NCBI GenBank assembly: GCA_017480345.1
Contig: JAFVAU010000007.1
Location: 1 to 47,771 of the forward strand
Direction: 5' to 3'
Origin: Bacteroidales bacterium
Lineage (GTDB): Bacteria > Bacteroidota > Bacteroidia > Bacteroidales > UBA932
Length of the DNA stretch: 47,771 nt
Position numbers and translations under genes: made by a program. Of this stretch, positions 24,595 to 31,495 are shown piece by piece. The first letter of the stretch is position 1. Each line of letters begins with the position of its first letter. The notes under the pieces were generated by a model. It searched no databases and was not told the origin of the DNA. It saw nothing but the letters and a program-made list of their open reading frames with translations.

Positions 24595-25632
24595 CTATTT
24601 TCCCATTTTGCCCTCTTGGAGGGTATCATACTGGAGACGTTTGCGGAAGATGTCAATAGCCGTGTAGATGGCGCTCATCATGGAGCGGGGGTCGGCCTCG
24701 TCCCTTCCGGCCATCTCGTATGCGGTGCCGTGGTCCGGCGAGGTGCGCACGATGGGCAGGCCGGCCGTGAAGTTGACGCCGTCTGCGAAGGCCAGGGCTT
24801 TGAAGGGGGCCAGGCCTTGGTCGTGGTACATGGCCAGGGTGGCGTCAAAGCGGCTGTAGTTGCCCAGGCCGAAGAAGCCGTCGGGGGAGTAGGGGCCGAA
24901 GGCCTGGATGCCTTCCTTCTGGGCCTCCTGCACGGCCGGGAGGATGATGTTCTCCTCCTCGTGGCCCAGCAGGCCGCCGTCTCCGCAGTGGGGATTCAGG
25001 CCCAGGACGGCAATCTTGGGATCCGTGACGCCGAAGTCCCGCTGCAGGGAGGCCTTCATGATGCGGAGCTTCCGGAGGATGCTTTCCTTGGAGATGCTGG
25101 AGGGGACGTCCCTCAGGGGGATGTGGCCCGTCACCACGCCAATCGTGATCTGGCTGCTCACCATGATCATGGTCACGTCATCGGCCCCGAATTCCCGCTG
25201 GAGATACTCGGTATGGCCGGTGTTGGAGAAGCCTTCCGCGTTCATCGCGCGCTTGTTGATGGGGGCGGTCACCAGCACGTCTATCTGCCCGTCCTTGAGG
25301 TCCTTCACAGCCACCTCCAGGCTCTTGATGGCGGCCTTGGCGCTGTCCGGGGTGCTCTGGCCGGGCTCTGCGTAGATGTTGTCCGGCAGGCAGTTCACCA
25401 GGTTGATTTTCTTCTGCCTGGCATCGGCCGCCGAGGAGATGACGTTTATATCCATCGGGCCGATGTTGTGAAGCGTCTTGCGGTAGAAGCCCATGAGCTT
25501 CGAGGAACCATAGATGACGGGGGTGAAGGAGTCCAGGATGCGCTCATCGGCCAATGACTTGATGATGACTTCGTATCCGATTCCGTTGCTGTCGCCTTGG
25601 GTGATACCGACGACCAATTTAGGGAGTGCCAT
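24595..25632 (-). CDS. pdxA: 4-hydroxythreonine-4-phosphate dehydrogenase
   Basis: A 345-residue NAD-dependent enzyme of pyridoxal phosphate synthesis by the DXP-dependent route. It begins VVGITQGDSNGIGYEVI, the typical first motif. Metal and substrate residues are visible in APINKRAMNAEGFSNTGHTEYL (His of GHT), in LNPHCGDGGLLG, and in YHDQGLAPFK, followed by LPIVRTSPDHGTAYE near the end. All signature blocks are present and the length is normal. It starts seven bases after rnhA and ends three bases before the lactonase gene. No pdxJ is in the window, though the two are often neighbours. Confidence 0.95.
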   Translation of the reverse strand: MALPKLVVGITQGDSNGIGYEVIIKSLADERILDSFTPVIYGSSKLMGFYRKTLHNIGPMDINVISSAADARQKKINLVNCLPDNIYAEPGQSTPDSAKAAIKSLEVAVKDLKDGQIDVLVTAPINKRAMNAEGFSNTGHTEYLQREFGADDVTMIMVSSQITIGVVTGHIPLRDVPSSISKESILRKLRIMKASLQRDFGVTDPKIAVLGLNPHCGDGGLLGHEEENIILPAVQEAQKEGIQAFGPYSPDGFFGLGNYSRFDATLAMYHDQGLAPFKALAFADGVNFTAGLPIVRTSPDHGTAYEMAGRDEADPRSMMSAIYTAIDIFRKRLQYDTLQEGKMGK

Positions 25633-25639
25633 ATTCTTT

Positions 25640-26122
25640 CTATATTAATGTTTCCGTCTGGGACGCCGTGTAGCCGGTGTCTTCCGGAAGGTTGGGTTCA
25701 TGATAGGCGGCTACGGCCAGGCGGTCGCAGCGCTCGTTCTCGGGGTGGCCGGCGTGCCCCTTGATCCAGTGGAAGGCCACGCGGTGCCTGTGGTAGGCGG
25801 CGTCGAAGCGGAGCCACAGGTCCACGTTCTTCTTGCCCTTGAAGCCGCTGCGCTTCCACTTGTCCAGCCAGCCCTCGTTGAGGGCCTTTACCACATAGGA
25901 GGAATCGCTCACCACGTGCACCTGAGCGTTGTCCCACTTGATCTGCTCCAGGCCCAGGATCACCGCCAGCAGTTCCATGCGGTTGTTGGTGGTGAGGGCA
26001 AAGCCGCCGGAGAGTTCCTTCTCGTATTCTCCGCAGCGGAGGACAATCCCGTAGCCGCCGGGGCCGGGGTTCCCGCTGGCCGCGCCGTCCGTAAAGAGGT
26101 ATATAGGTGCCTTTTTGTCCAT
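25640..26122 (-). CDS. rnhA: Ribonuclease HI
   Basis: A 160-residue RNase H that degrades RNA in RNA:DNA hybrids. From the ATG at 26122 the acidic catalytic residues are D12 in LFTDGAASGNPGPGG, E50 in NNRMELL, D73 in VVSDSSYV, and the late Asp in NERCDRLAV; the His of HWIKGHAGHPEN is also present. An in-frame TTG three codons earlier lies against the promoter box and is not needed. A TAAATTTG box ends six bases before the ATG, suggesting a leaderless mRNA. It is the first gene of the operon through to the S9 peptidase. Confidence 0.95.
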   Translation of the reverse strand: MDKKAPIYLFTDGAASGNPGPGGYGIVLRCGEYEKELSGGFALTTNNRMELLAVILGLEQIKWDNAQVHVVSDSSYVVKALNEGWLDKWKRSGFKGKKNVDLWLRFDAAYHRHRVAFHWIKGHAGHPENERCDRLAVAAYHEPNLPEDTGYTASQTETLI

Positions 26123-26128
26123 ATTATG

Positions 26129-26136
26129 CAAATTTA
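26129..26136 (-). promoter_or_regulatory. Promoter -7 box for the rnhA operon
   Basis: TAAATTTG on the minus strand followed by C and then the ATG six bases after the box. Confidence 0.65.
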
Positions 26137-26188
26137 GTAAAAAAATTGCGTATAGGGAGATAAAAATTTTCTTTAAGTCATTATTCGT

Positions 26189-26205
26189 TAATACCTATGG
26201 TATTA
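26189..26205. promoter_or_regulatory. Operator-like palindrome ahead of gap
   Basis: TAATACC-TAT-GGTATTA, perfect 7-bp arms around a 3-bp centre, lying 15-31 bases upstream of the gap -7 box and thus over the expected -33 region. The position suits binding of a dimeric regulator; none is identified. Confidence 0.5.
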
Positions 26206-26219
26206 TCTGAATTTTTTTG

Positions 26220-26227
26220 TAACTTTG
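26220..26227 (+). promoter_or_regulatory. Promoter -7 box for gap
   Basis: TAACTTTG followed by C, 52 bases before the start codon, which leaves an AT-rich 5' leader of about 45 bases. Confidence 0.7.
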
Positions 26228-26278
26228 CGTCGCTTTAAAAAACTGTAAGAAATTTTTATCTTTTAGTTACATTTTAAT

Positions 26279-27346
26279 ATGAATAAAATTGCAATCAACG
26301 GTTTTGGCCGTATCGGTCGTCTGGCTTTCCGTCAGATGTTCGAAGCAGATGGTTACGAAGTAGTGGCCATCAATGACCTCACAAGTCCTAAAATGCTTGC
26401 TCACCTTCTCAAGTATGACACTGCCCAGGGTGGTTTCGCCGGCAAGTTCGGTGAAGGAAAACACACGGTAGACTATAAGGACGCTGTGCTTGCAGAAGAC
26501 GGAAAAACCGTTGTTACTCCCGGTTCCATCATCGTGGACGGCAAGGAAATCACCATCTATGCCAAGCCCAACGCCGCCGAGCTCCCTTGGGGAGAACTGG
26601 ATGTGGATGTAGTGCTGGAGTGCACCGGTTTCTACACCTCCAAGGAAAAGGCTTCTGCTCACCTCCAGGCTGGTGCCAAGAAGGTTGTCATCTCCGCCCC
26701 TGCAGGCAATGACCTCCCCACCATCGTGTACAACACCAACCACAAGACCCTCACCCCGAAGGACACTGTTATCAGCGCCGCTTCCTGCACCACCAACTGC
26801 CTCGCCCCTATGGCCGATGCCCTGAACAAATACGCTCCCATCCAGAGCGGTATCATGAGCACCATCCACGCCTACACCGGTGACCAGATGATTCTGGACG
26901 GCCCTCAGCGCAAGGGTGACCTCCGCCGCAGCCGTGCAGGTGCCTGCAACATCGTTCCCAACTCCACCGGCGCCGCCAAGGCCATCGGTCTCGTGATCCC
27001 GGAACTCAACGGCAAGCTCATCGGCAGCGCCCAGCGTGTTCCCACTCCTACCGGTTCCACCACCATCCTCGTGGCTGTGGTGAAGGGTAAGGACATCACC
27101 AAGGAAGGCATCAACGCCGCCATGAAGGCCGCCACCACCGAGTCCTTCGGTTACACCGAGGACCAGATTGTGAGCTCCGACATCATCGGCATGAAGTTCG
27201 GTTCCCTGTTCGACGCCACCCAGACCATGGTCTCCAAGATTGACGACAACACCTATCAGGTTCAGGTCGTTTCCTGGTACGACAACGAGAACTCCTACAC
27301 TTCTCAGATGGTTCGCACCATCAAGTACCTGGCAGAACTGAAATAA
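26279..27346 (+). CDS. gapA: Glyceraldehyde-3-phosphate dehydrogenase
   Basis: A 355-residue glycolytic enzyme. The NAD-binding start is [16 protein letters not shown]. The catalytic Cys is in [12 protein letters not shown] at about residue 170, and the His is in [31 protein letters not shown] and the C-terminal SWYDNENSY segment are canonical. The protein is somewhat longer than the usual 330-340 residues because of a small insert after residue 50. Codon use is strongly biased, as expected for a highly expressed gene. It has its own promoter, an operator-like palindrome and a strong terminator, so it is monocistronic. Confidence 0.97.
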   Translation: MNKIAINGFGRIGRLAFRQMFEADGYEVVAINDLTSPKMLAHLLKYDTAQGGFAGKFGEGKHTVDYKDAVLAEDGKTVVTPGSIIVDGKEITIYAKPNAAELPWGELDVDVVLECTGFYTSKEKASAHLQAGAKKVVISAPAGNDLPTIVYNTNHKTLTPKDTVISAASCTTNCLAPMADALNKYAPIQSGIMSTIHAYTGDQMILDGPQRKGDLRRSRAGACNIVPNSTGAAKAIGLVIPELNGKLIGSAQRVPTPTGSTTILVAVVKGKDITKEGINAAMKAATTESFGYTEDQIVSSDIIGMKFGSLFDATQTMVSKIDDNTYQVQVVSWYDNENSYTSQMVRTIKYLAELK

Positions 27347-27363
27347 GCCTGCACAGTGGCAAT

Positions 27364-27394
27364 AAAAAACCGACCCTTCGGGGCCGGTTTTTTT
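27364..27394 (+). terminator. Rho-independent terminator of gap
   Basis: A-rich run, stem ACCG-CCC / GGG-CGGT with a TTCG loop, then seven to eight T residues, 17 bp after the gap stop. Confidence 0.9.
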
Positions 27395-27458
27395 GTGCTT
27401 CTTCGTTGCCGGCGGGGGGCAGGACTGTCGCAGGTAGCGGCTCGTACCGTTGCAGGTG

Positions 27459-27565
27459 AGGCTCCGTACCGTTGCAGGTCCCCAAAAATCGGCCCACCTG
27501 CGACGGAAAACACACTCACCGCACAAAATACGTCGCAGGCCAGTCCAAAAACGGGGACCTGCGAC
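27459..27565 (+). repeat. 107-bp direct repeat, copy 1 (REP cluster II)
   Basis: Contains two hairpins. The first pairs CGTTGCAGGT (27469-27479 region) with ACCTGCGACG; the second pairs CGTCGCAGG (27531-27539) with CCTGCGAC (27558-27565). Their loops carry CCC...AAAAA...GGG-type inner pairs. It matches 29269-29375 at about 102 of 107 positions. Additional single GCAGGT units precede it at 27428-27457. Confidence 0.85.
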
Positions 27566-27622
27566 ACTTCAGTTACTGACCTGCGACACTTCAGTTACTG
27601 ACCTGCGACACTTAAGTCATCG
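27557..27622 (+). repeat. Three tandem 22-bp repeats
   Basis: ACCTGCGACACTTCAGTTACTG-type units at 27557-27578 and 27579-27600 are identical. The third at 27601-27622 is diverged in its second half, and a remnant (ATCTGTGACGC) follows. They start within the second hairpin arm of REP cluster II and run up to 40 bp from the RAYT stop codon. Confidence 0.85.
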
Positions 27623-27661
27623 ATCTGTGACGCAATGTCTTGTTGCCTGTGCCGGGAAGCT

Positions 27662-28609
27662 TCACTTGTCGGCCAACACTGCCTTCCTATTCCTGACCGG
27701 TAGCAGGCGGGCCGTCAACTCCCTGGGAAGTTGCAGGCAGCGGGCCAGTTGCGGGACGGAGGTTCGATAACTCCGATACAAGTAGGTAATCATTTTGGCC
27801 TTCATGTCCGGAGATAAGTCCGGGACGGAGCGGCCGTAGAATTTATCGGCCATCTCAGAAATAACCGCCATCATTTCCGTGTCCGTGTGCTTTTGGCGCA
27901 TGTTTTCCACGAGTTTTTGCCGCATTTCGGCCACGTTTACGGTTCCGATGGTCTTCAGAAAGAAGGCCTGGTCGTGGTTGAAGGCGCTTTCCAGATATTG
28001 CCAGTCGCAGGTACTGGCCGGCTCCAGGTATCCCGTGGAATTAATGAGCCAGGGTACTCCGCTCAGGTCTGCATGCGTTCGGAAAAGGCTTTCCCGCTCT
28101 CTTCGGGACAGGGCCGATACCCGTCTGCACGCATGATGGCTCTTCCCCTCCACAAACATTCCCCGATATCCGGACCACAGGTAATCTTCAATCCGGCCAT
28201 GGGCATCCAGGGCATTCCGCGGGATGTAGGCCAAGGCATTCCTGACATAACTGTCATAATCCAGATAGCGGACATCCACCCGAGAGCCGGACAAGACACC
28301 AGGCTCGTTGTATTTCCAGGCAATGAACTGGGAGTGCCTTTTCTTGATGAGTTCTCCCACCTGGGCGGCGTGGTCCATGCTGGGCGCCAGAATGGCCACA
28401 TGCCCATGATTGGACATGGCTATATCTATCACTACCAGACAGTTACACTTCCACGCACTTACATGGAATCCCTTGATTAGCTGGTCGTAGTCCTCCTCGT
28501 CCCGGCACAGGAGAACCGACTCCATTCCCTCCAGGCTGATATGAAAGGGATACACTCGGGCACTGCGCCCGTCCGGCAGGGTACGGATAACAATACGCTG
28601 GAAAGCCAT
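27662..28609 (-). CDS. REP-associated tyrosine transposase (RAYT, Y1/HUH family)
   Basis: A 315-residue protein related to IS200/IS605 TnpA. The HUH metal-binding site is SNHGHVAIL with His68 and His70; the middle residue is Gly rather than the usual hydrophobic residue. The likely nucleophile is Tyr128 in ALAYIPRNALDAHG, about 60 residues later as in TnpA, followed by YLWSGYRG, the RAYT form of the YxWSSY motif. Residues about 170-315 form a long C-terminal part, including a helix-rich end that may bind DNA. RAYTs nick and join single-stranded REP hairpins. The flanking GCAGGT/ACCTGC hairpins are the expected substrates (inference). The ATG lies six bases after the HRDC gene stop, so the two are co-transcribed. 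The gene is intact. Confidence 0.87.
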   Translation of the reverse strand: MAFQRIVIRTLPDGRSARVYPFHISLEGMESVLLCRDEEDYDQLIKGFHVSAWKCNCLVVIDIAMSNHGHVAILAPSMDHAAQVGELIKKRHSQFIAWKYNEPGVLSGSRVDVRYLDYDSYVRNALAYIPRNALDAHGRIEDYLWSGYRGMFVEGKSHHACRRVSALSRRERESLFRTHADLSGVPWLINSTGYLEPASTCDWQYLESAFNHDQAFFLKTIGTVNVAEMRQKLVENMRQKHTDTEMMAVISEMADKFYGRSVPDLSPDMKAKMITYLYRSYRTSVPQLARCLQLPRELTARLLPVRNRKAVLADK

Positions 28610-28615
28610 GACCGC

Positions 28616-28999
28616 CTATTCCATCTCTTCGGCCAGACTCTTCTCCACCAGGGATAGAATCTCCATGCCATAGCTGGCGAAACGGTTGGGCCCGAACCCC
28701 GGCACTGCCAAGAGTTCCTCCTCCGTCAGCGGTGCCTGGTCGGAAATGGCGAAAAGCGTCCGGTTGGTCAGAATGAGAAAGGCCGAGACCCCCTTCTCCT
28801 TCGCCTTGGCCCGCCGCCACAGGATGAGTTTGTCTTTGAGCGCCGGGTGGAGGCTCTGATACTCATCGGCCGATATGGGTCTCCGGATCCGGCCCATCAG
28901 AGCATCAGAATCCTTGGTTTCCAGAAAGAAAACGTCGCTTTGCACGAGGAGGGTGTTGTCGTCCTGCAGAGTAATGTTCAATAAGGTTTGCATAGGCAT
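28616..28999 (-). CDS. HRDC-domain protein
   Basis: A 127-residue protein (ATG at 28999; another Met two codons later). Residues about 1-45 are a beta-rich start of unknown type. Residues about 55-127 are an HRDC domain: LILWRRAKAKEKGVSAFLILTNRTLFAI, then PLTEEELLAVPGFGPNRFASYGMEIL, the usual helix pattern of the C-terminal domain of RecQ helicases and RNase D. HRDC domains bind single-stranded or branched nucleic acids. Here the domain is not attached to a helicase. It is coupled to the RAYT gene (six-base gap) and precedes it, so the two proteins probably act on the same hairpin DNA (inference). The upstream extension to 29032 is unlikely because it crosses the promoter-like region. Confidence 0.8.
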   Translation of the reverse strand: MPMQTLLNITLQDDNTLLVQSDVFFLETKDSDALMGRIRRPISADEYQSLHPALKDKLILWRRAKAKEKGVSAFLILTNRTLFAISDQAPLTEEELLAVPGFGPNRFASYGMEILSLVEKSLAEEME

Positions 29000-29037
29000 T
29001 ACAATTCTAGTTCTGTGCAAAGGAAAGAACAATTATC

Positions 29038-29058
29038 CGTTTCACGAAAAATGAAACG
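29038..29058. promoter_or_regulatory. Operator-like inverted repeat ahead of the HRDC-RAYT operon
   Basis: CGTTTCA at 29038-29044 and TGAAACG at 29052-29058 are perfect 7-bp arms around a 7-bp AT-rich centre. A promoter-like box (TTCCTTTG on the minus strand, near 29014-29021) lies about 17 bases downstream, so the repeat would overlap the -33 region. Confidence 0.45.
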
Positions 29059-29067
29059 TTTAATTGC

Positions 29068-29104
29068 AAAATCGGCCTTGTGACGTAGTATAAGGCCGAT
29101 TTTT
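29068..29104. terminator. Bidirectional terminator-like hairpin built from paired ATCGGCC words
   Basis: AAAATCGGCCTT (29068-29079) pairs with AAGGCCGATTTT (29092-29103), loop of 12 bases, with T runs on either strand. On the minus strand it would end transcripts of the esterase gene after REP cluster III. The stem is an inverted pair of the over-represented word GGCCGAT. Confidence 0.7.
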
Positions 29105-29268
29105 GCCCATCACTACACGGCCGAACAATGTCTCACGGAGCGGGAAATGGCCCTGCAGGTGGTTCTGCAGGCGTTATTCGTTTCATCCTTACCCTGCACA
29201 TCTCATCGCATGCTGCTGCAGGTGAGAGGGAGTACCGTTGCAGGTGACGGCCCGTACCGTTGCAGGTA

Positions 29269-29375
29269 AGGCTCCGTACCGTTGCAAGTCCCCAAAAATT
29301 GGCCCACCTGCGACGGAAAACACACTCACCGCACAAAAAGCGTCGCAGGCCAGCCCAAAAACGGGGACCTGCGAC
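29269..29375 (+). repeat. 107-bp direct repeat, copy 2 (REP cluster III)
   Basis: Matches 27459-27565 with about five differences. It is preceded by three more GCAGGT units (29219-29267) and lies 32 bp from the esterase stop codon, so it forms the 3' untranslated part of that transcript. Confidence 0.85.
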
Positions 29376-29406
29376 GGAAACGTCAACGGCCTGCAACGGC
29401 CAGCCG

Positions 29407-30615
29407 TTACAAACTCACTTCCACCCGGGCGGGGAAGATGTAGGAGAGGTCGGAGCGGGCGTTGAGGGTCTGGAGCATGGTCTGGGGGCTGCGGGTGAGG
29501 GTGCCTTCAAACAGCACTTTCTCCCCGTAGACCACCTTCACGGGCTGGTCCAGGTTCACCAGGGCGTCGTTGAGGTATACCGTGACGCGGCTGTAGTCGC
29601 TCTTCTCGATGGTGACGGTGTTGTCGCTCACGGAGGCCACCAGCATATCACCCTTCTTGGCGGCGGAGGCGTCCACGCCCAGCCAGTAGAAGGCCGGTTT
29701 CATTACGTCTCCCTGCACCCATACCACCTTGGTGGGGTGGGGGTTGCGGGTGTACTGGGCCATCCACGGAACGGCGGCGGCATCCACCAGGTCCATCCAG
29801 TGCTCCTTGCCTTCCACAATATGCCCCTCGTGGATGTAGCCTTCGGGGTCATCGGCCTGCAATTGATCCATCACCTTAATGCGCTCCGCACATTCCTTGT
29901 TGCGGTCGTAGGCGGCATCCAGGGCGCCGCACCAGATCATGAAGGGCGTGTTGCGAAGGCCTTCCAGGCGCACGTCACCGGGGTGACCGGCCATCATGGA
30001 GGCGGCGGCCCAATGGTCGGCCATGCGGGGCGCCAGACGCCACACACCGTCTCCACCGGCGGAGTAACCCATGATATAGACGCGGTTGGGGTTCACGTCC
30101 CAGGCCGATACCGCATAGCGGATGATGGCCTCGTAGAAGGCATCGGCCTCCGGAACGAAGTGAAGGTCCCAGGTGTTGGTAATGGCGCGCGGGGCCAGAT
30201 AGACACCCTCTGCGGGTTTGTAGAGCTGTTTCTGGTTGTTCCACTGCTGGTCGTTCACGGAAGGGGCAGCCCCGCCGCCGCCATGCAGGGAAATGTACAG
30301 CGAGCGGCCTCCCGCGGGCTTGGAGCCATAGGTGGCCCACCAGATGCGCATGGTATGCTGGCCGATATGCAGCGCCTTGTCCTCGAACTGGCTCTGTCCC
30401 TGCTTTTTCACGGCAGCCTTCCAGACCTGGGCCAGCTCTGCGGCATAGGCATCGGCTTCCGCCTTGGTGAGGGCGGTTTTATCGGCCAAAGTTGAGCCGG
30501 CGGGCGCCTTTACCTCGGGTTTGGTGAGGGAGACCGGCTCTGCTGCATTCTGGGCCGATGAATTGCAGGACAGGACCATCAGCAGGGCTGTCATGGAAAA
30601 AAGGATCCTTTTCAT
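29407..30615 (-). CDS. Exported alpha/beta-hydrolase (PHB-depolymerase-like esterase), lipoprotein
   Basis: A 402-residue protein from the ATG at 30615 (MKRILFSMTALLMVLSCNS), whose signal peptide ends in a lipobox. The oxyanion-hole region is LYISLHGGGGAAPSV, the nucleophile Ser lies in YIMGYSAGGDGVW, and the His is probably in VEGKEHWMDLVDA, with an Asp in MIWCGALDAAYD. This is the PHB-depolymerase/feruloyl-esterase-like class of hydrolases; in Bacteroidota these often act on acetylated or feruloylated glycans. A C-terminal domain of about 100 residues (from VKVVYGEKVLFEG back to WVQGDVMKPAFYW) is beta-rich. A TATCTTTG box lies 21 bases upstream, divergent from surE. Confidence 0.85.
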   Translation of the reverse strand: MKRILFSMTALLMVLSCNSSAQNAAEPVSLTKPEVKAPAGSTLADKTALTKAEADAYAAELAQVWKAAVKKQGQSQFEDKALHIGQHTMRIWWATYGSKPAGGRSLYISLHGGGGAAPSVNDQQWNNQKQLYKPAEGVYLAPRAITNTWDLHFVPEADAFYEAIIRYAVSAWDVNPNRVYIMGYSAGGDGVWRLAPRMADHWAAASMMAGHPGDVRLEGLRNTPFMIWCGALDAAYDRNKECAERIKVMDQLQADDPEGYIHEGHIVEGKEHWMDLVDAAAVPWMAQYTRNPHPTKVVWVQGDVMKPAFYWLGVDASAAKKGDMLVASVSDNTVTIEKSDYSRVTVYLNDALVNLDQPVKVVYGEKVLFEGTLTRSPQTMLQTLNARSDLSYIFPARVEVSL

Positions 30616-30636
30616 AAAACAGTTTTTAACGATTTC

Positions 30637-30644
30637 CAAAGATA
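30637..30644 (-). promoter_or_regulatory. Promoter -7 box for the esterase
   Basis: TATCTTTG on the minus strand, 21 bases ahead of the esterase ATG. Confidence 0.7.
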
Positions 30645-30664
30645 AGCATTTTTGTAATATTTCG

Positions 30665-30672
30665 TATCTTTG
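30665..30672 (+). promoter_or_regulatory. Promoter -7 box for surE-lpxB
   Basis: TATCTTTG followed by C, four bases before the surE ATG; predicted leaderless. It is back to back with the esterase promoter 20 bp away. Confidence 0.75.
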
Positions 30673-30676
30673 CGCC

Positions 30677-31495
30677 ATGAAGATTCTTGTTTCCAACGAC
30701 GACGGATATAAGGCCAGAGGCATCCACGTCCTGGCCCGCGTGATGGCTCAGTTCGGAGAGGTGACCGTGGTGGCTCCCAAGTTTCATCAGAGTGCCATGT
30801 CCACGGCGGTCTCCCTTGGCGTGAAGCAGCTGGCCTACAAAGATTTGGAAAACGAGGGCCCGGGCCGATGGACTTATCTGGACGCCACGCCGGCCTCCTG
30901 CGTCAAGTTCGGCCTGGAATTCAAGTACGAGAACCGGGACCCGGACCTGGTGGTGACGGGCGTCAACCACGGCACCAATGCTTCCACGGCAGCTAATTAC
31001 AGCGCTACGCTGGGGGCGGCGGAGGAAGCCGTCATCAACGGCCTAAAGGCGGTGGGCGTCTCCCTCTGCGACTTCCGCCCGGACGCGGACTTCTCCGCCG
31101 TGGAGGCCCTCCTCCCCGGCATCATGAAAGACCTCATAGAGAACTGGCCGGAGAACAGGCCCGGACTCTATTATAACATCAACTTCCCGGCCATGCCGCT
31201 GGAAGATATCAAGGGCGTCAAGTTTGCCCGTCAGGGAACCGGCCACTGGATCAAGGAGTTCGAGGCCTGGGACGAGACCTCCCTCGGAGACCTCAATGAC
31301 AGCTTCCTCTGGCAGCACTACCGCGTGAACCTGGAAGACGGCGAGAAGGCCGTTTTCATGCGCGGCACCTTCGTGAACGATGACCCTGACGCCGACACGG
31401 CGGACCACCTCCTCCTGGAACAGGGCTGGGTCACCATCGTGCCCCTCAATGCCCTCATGACGGATATGCAGGAACTGAATCGTCGTACAAAATGA
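30677..31495 (+). CDS. surE: 5'/3'-nucleotidase SurE
   Basis: A 272-residue metal-dependent phosphatase acting on nucleoside monophosphates. The start MKILVSNDDGYKARGI contains the metal-binding Asp8-Asp9 pair. VVAPKFHQSAMSTAVSL supplies the conserved Ser/Asn region, and VVTGVNHGTNASTAANYSATLGAAEEAV is the SurE motif with the second metal-binding Asn. A longer frame reaching back to 30464 crosses the promoter region and is not used. Its last four bases overlap lpxB (ATGA). The surE-lpxB order is common in Bacteroidota. Confidence 0.95.
   Translation: MKILVSNDDGYKARGIHVLARVMAQFGEVTVVAPKFHQSAMSTAVSLGVKQLAYKDLENEGPGRWTYLDATPASCVKFGLEFKYENRDPDLVVTGVNHGTNASTAANYSATLGAAEEAVINGLKAVGVSLCDFRPDADFSAVEALLPGIMKDLIENWPENRPGLYYNINFPAMPLEDIKGVKFARQGTGHWIKEFEAWDETSLGDLNDSFLWQHYRVNLEDGEKAVFMRGTFVNDDPDADTADHLLLEQGWVTIVPLNALMTDMQELNRRTK

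Larger units (their letters stand above)
27420..29400. mobile_element. RAYT-HRDC unit framed by REP-like arrays
   Basis: Two genes on the minus strand (an HRDC-domain protein and a REP-associated tyrosine transposase) lie between two clusters of GCAGGT/ACCTGC hairpins. Each cluster contains a 107-bp block (27459-27565 and 29269-29375) in direct orientation; by eye the blocks differ at about five positions. Chromosomal RAYTs flanked by REP sequences are known from Proteobacteria; this is the Bacteroidota counterpart with an extra gene. No target duplication could be defined. Confidence 0.75.

Noticed and set aside
26228-26278. Riboswitch in the gap leader
   Set aside because: Only about 45 AT-rich bases without a stable fold or a known aptamer motif.
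27420-29400. CRISPR array
   Set aside because: The GCAGGT/ACCTGC repeats are unevenly spaced hairpins without unique spacers of constant length, and no cas genes are present; REP-type repeats with a RAYT fit better.
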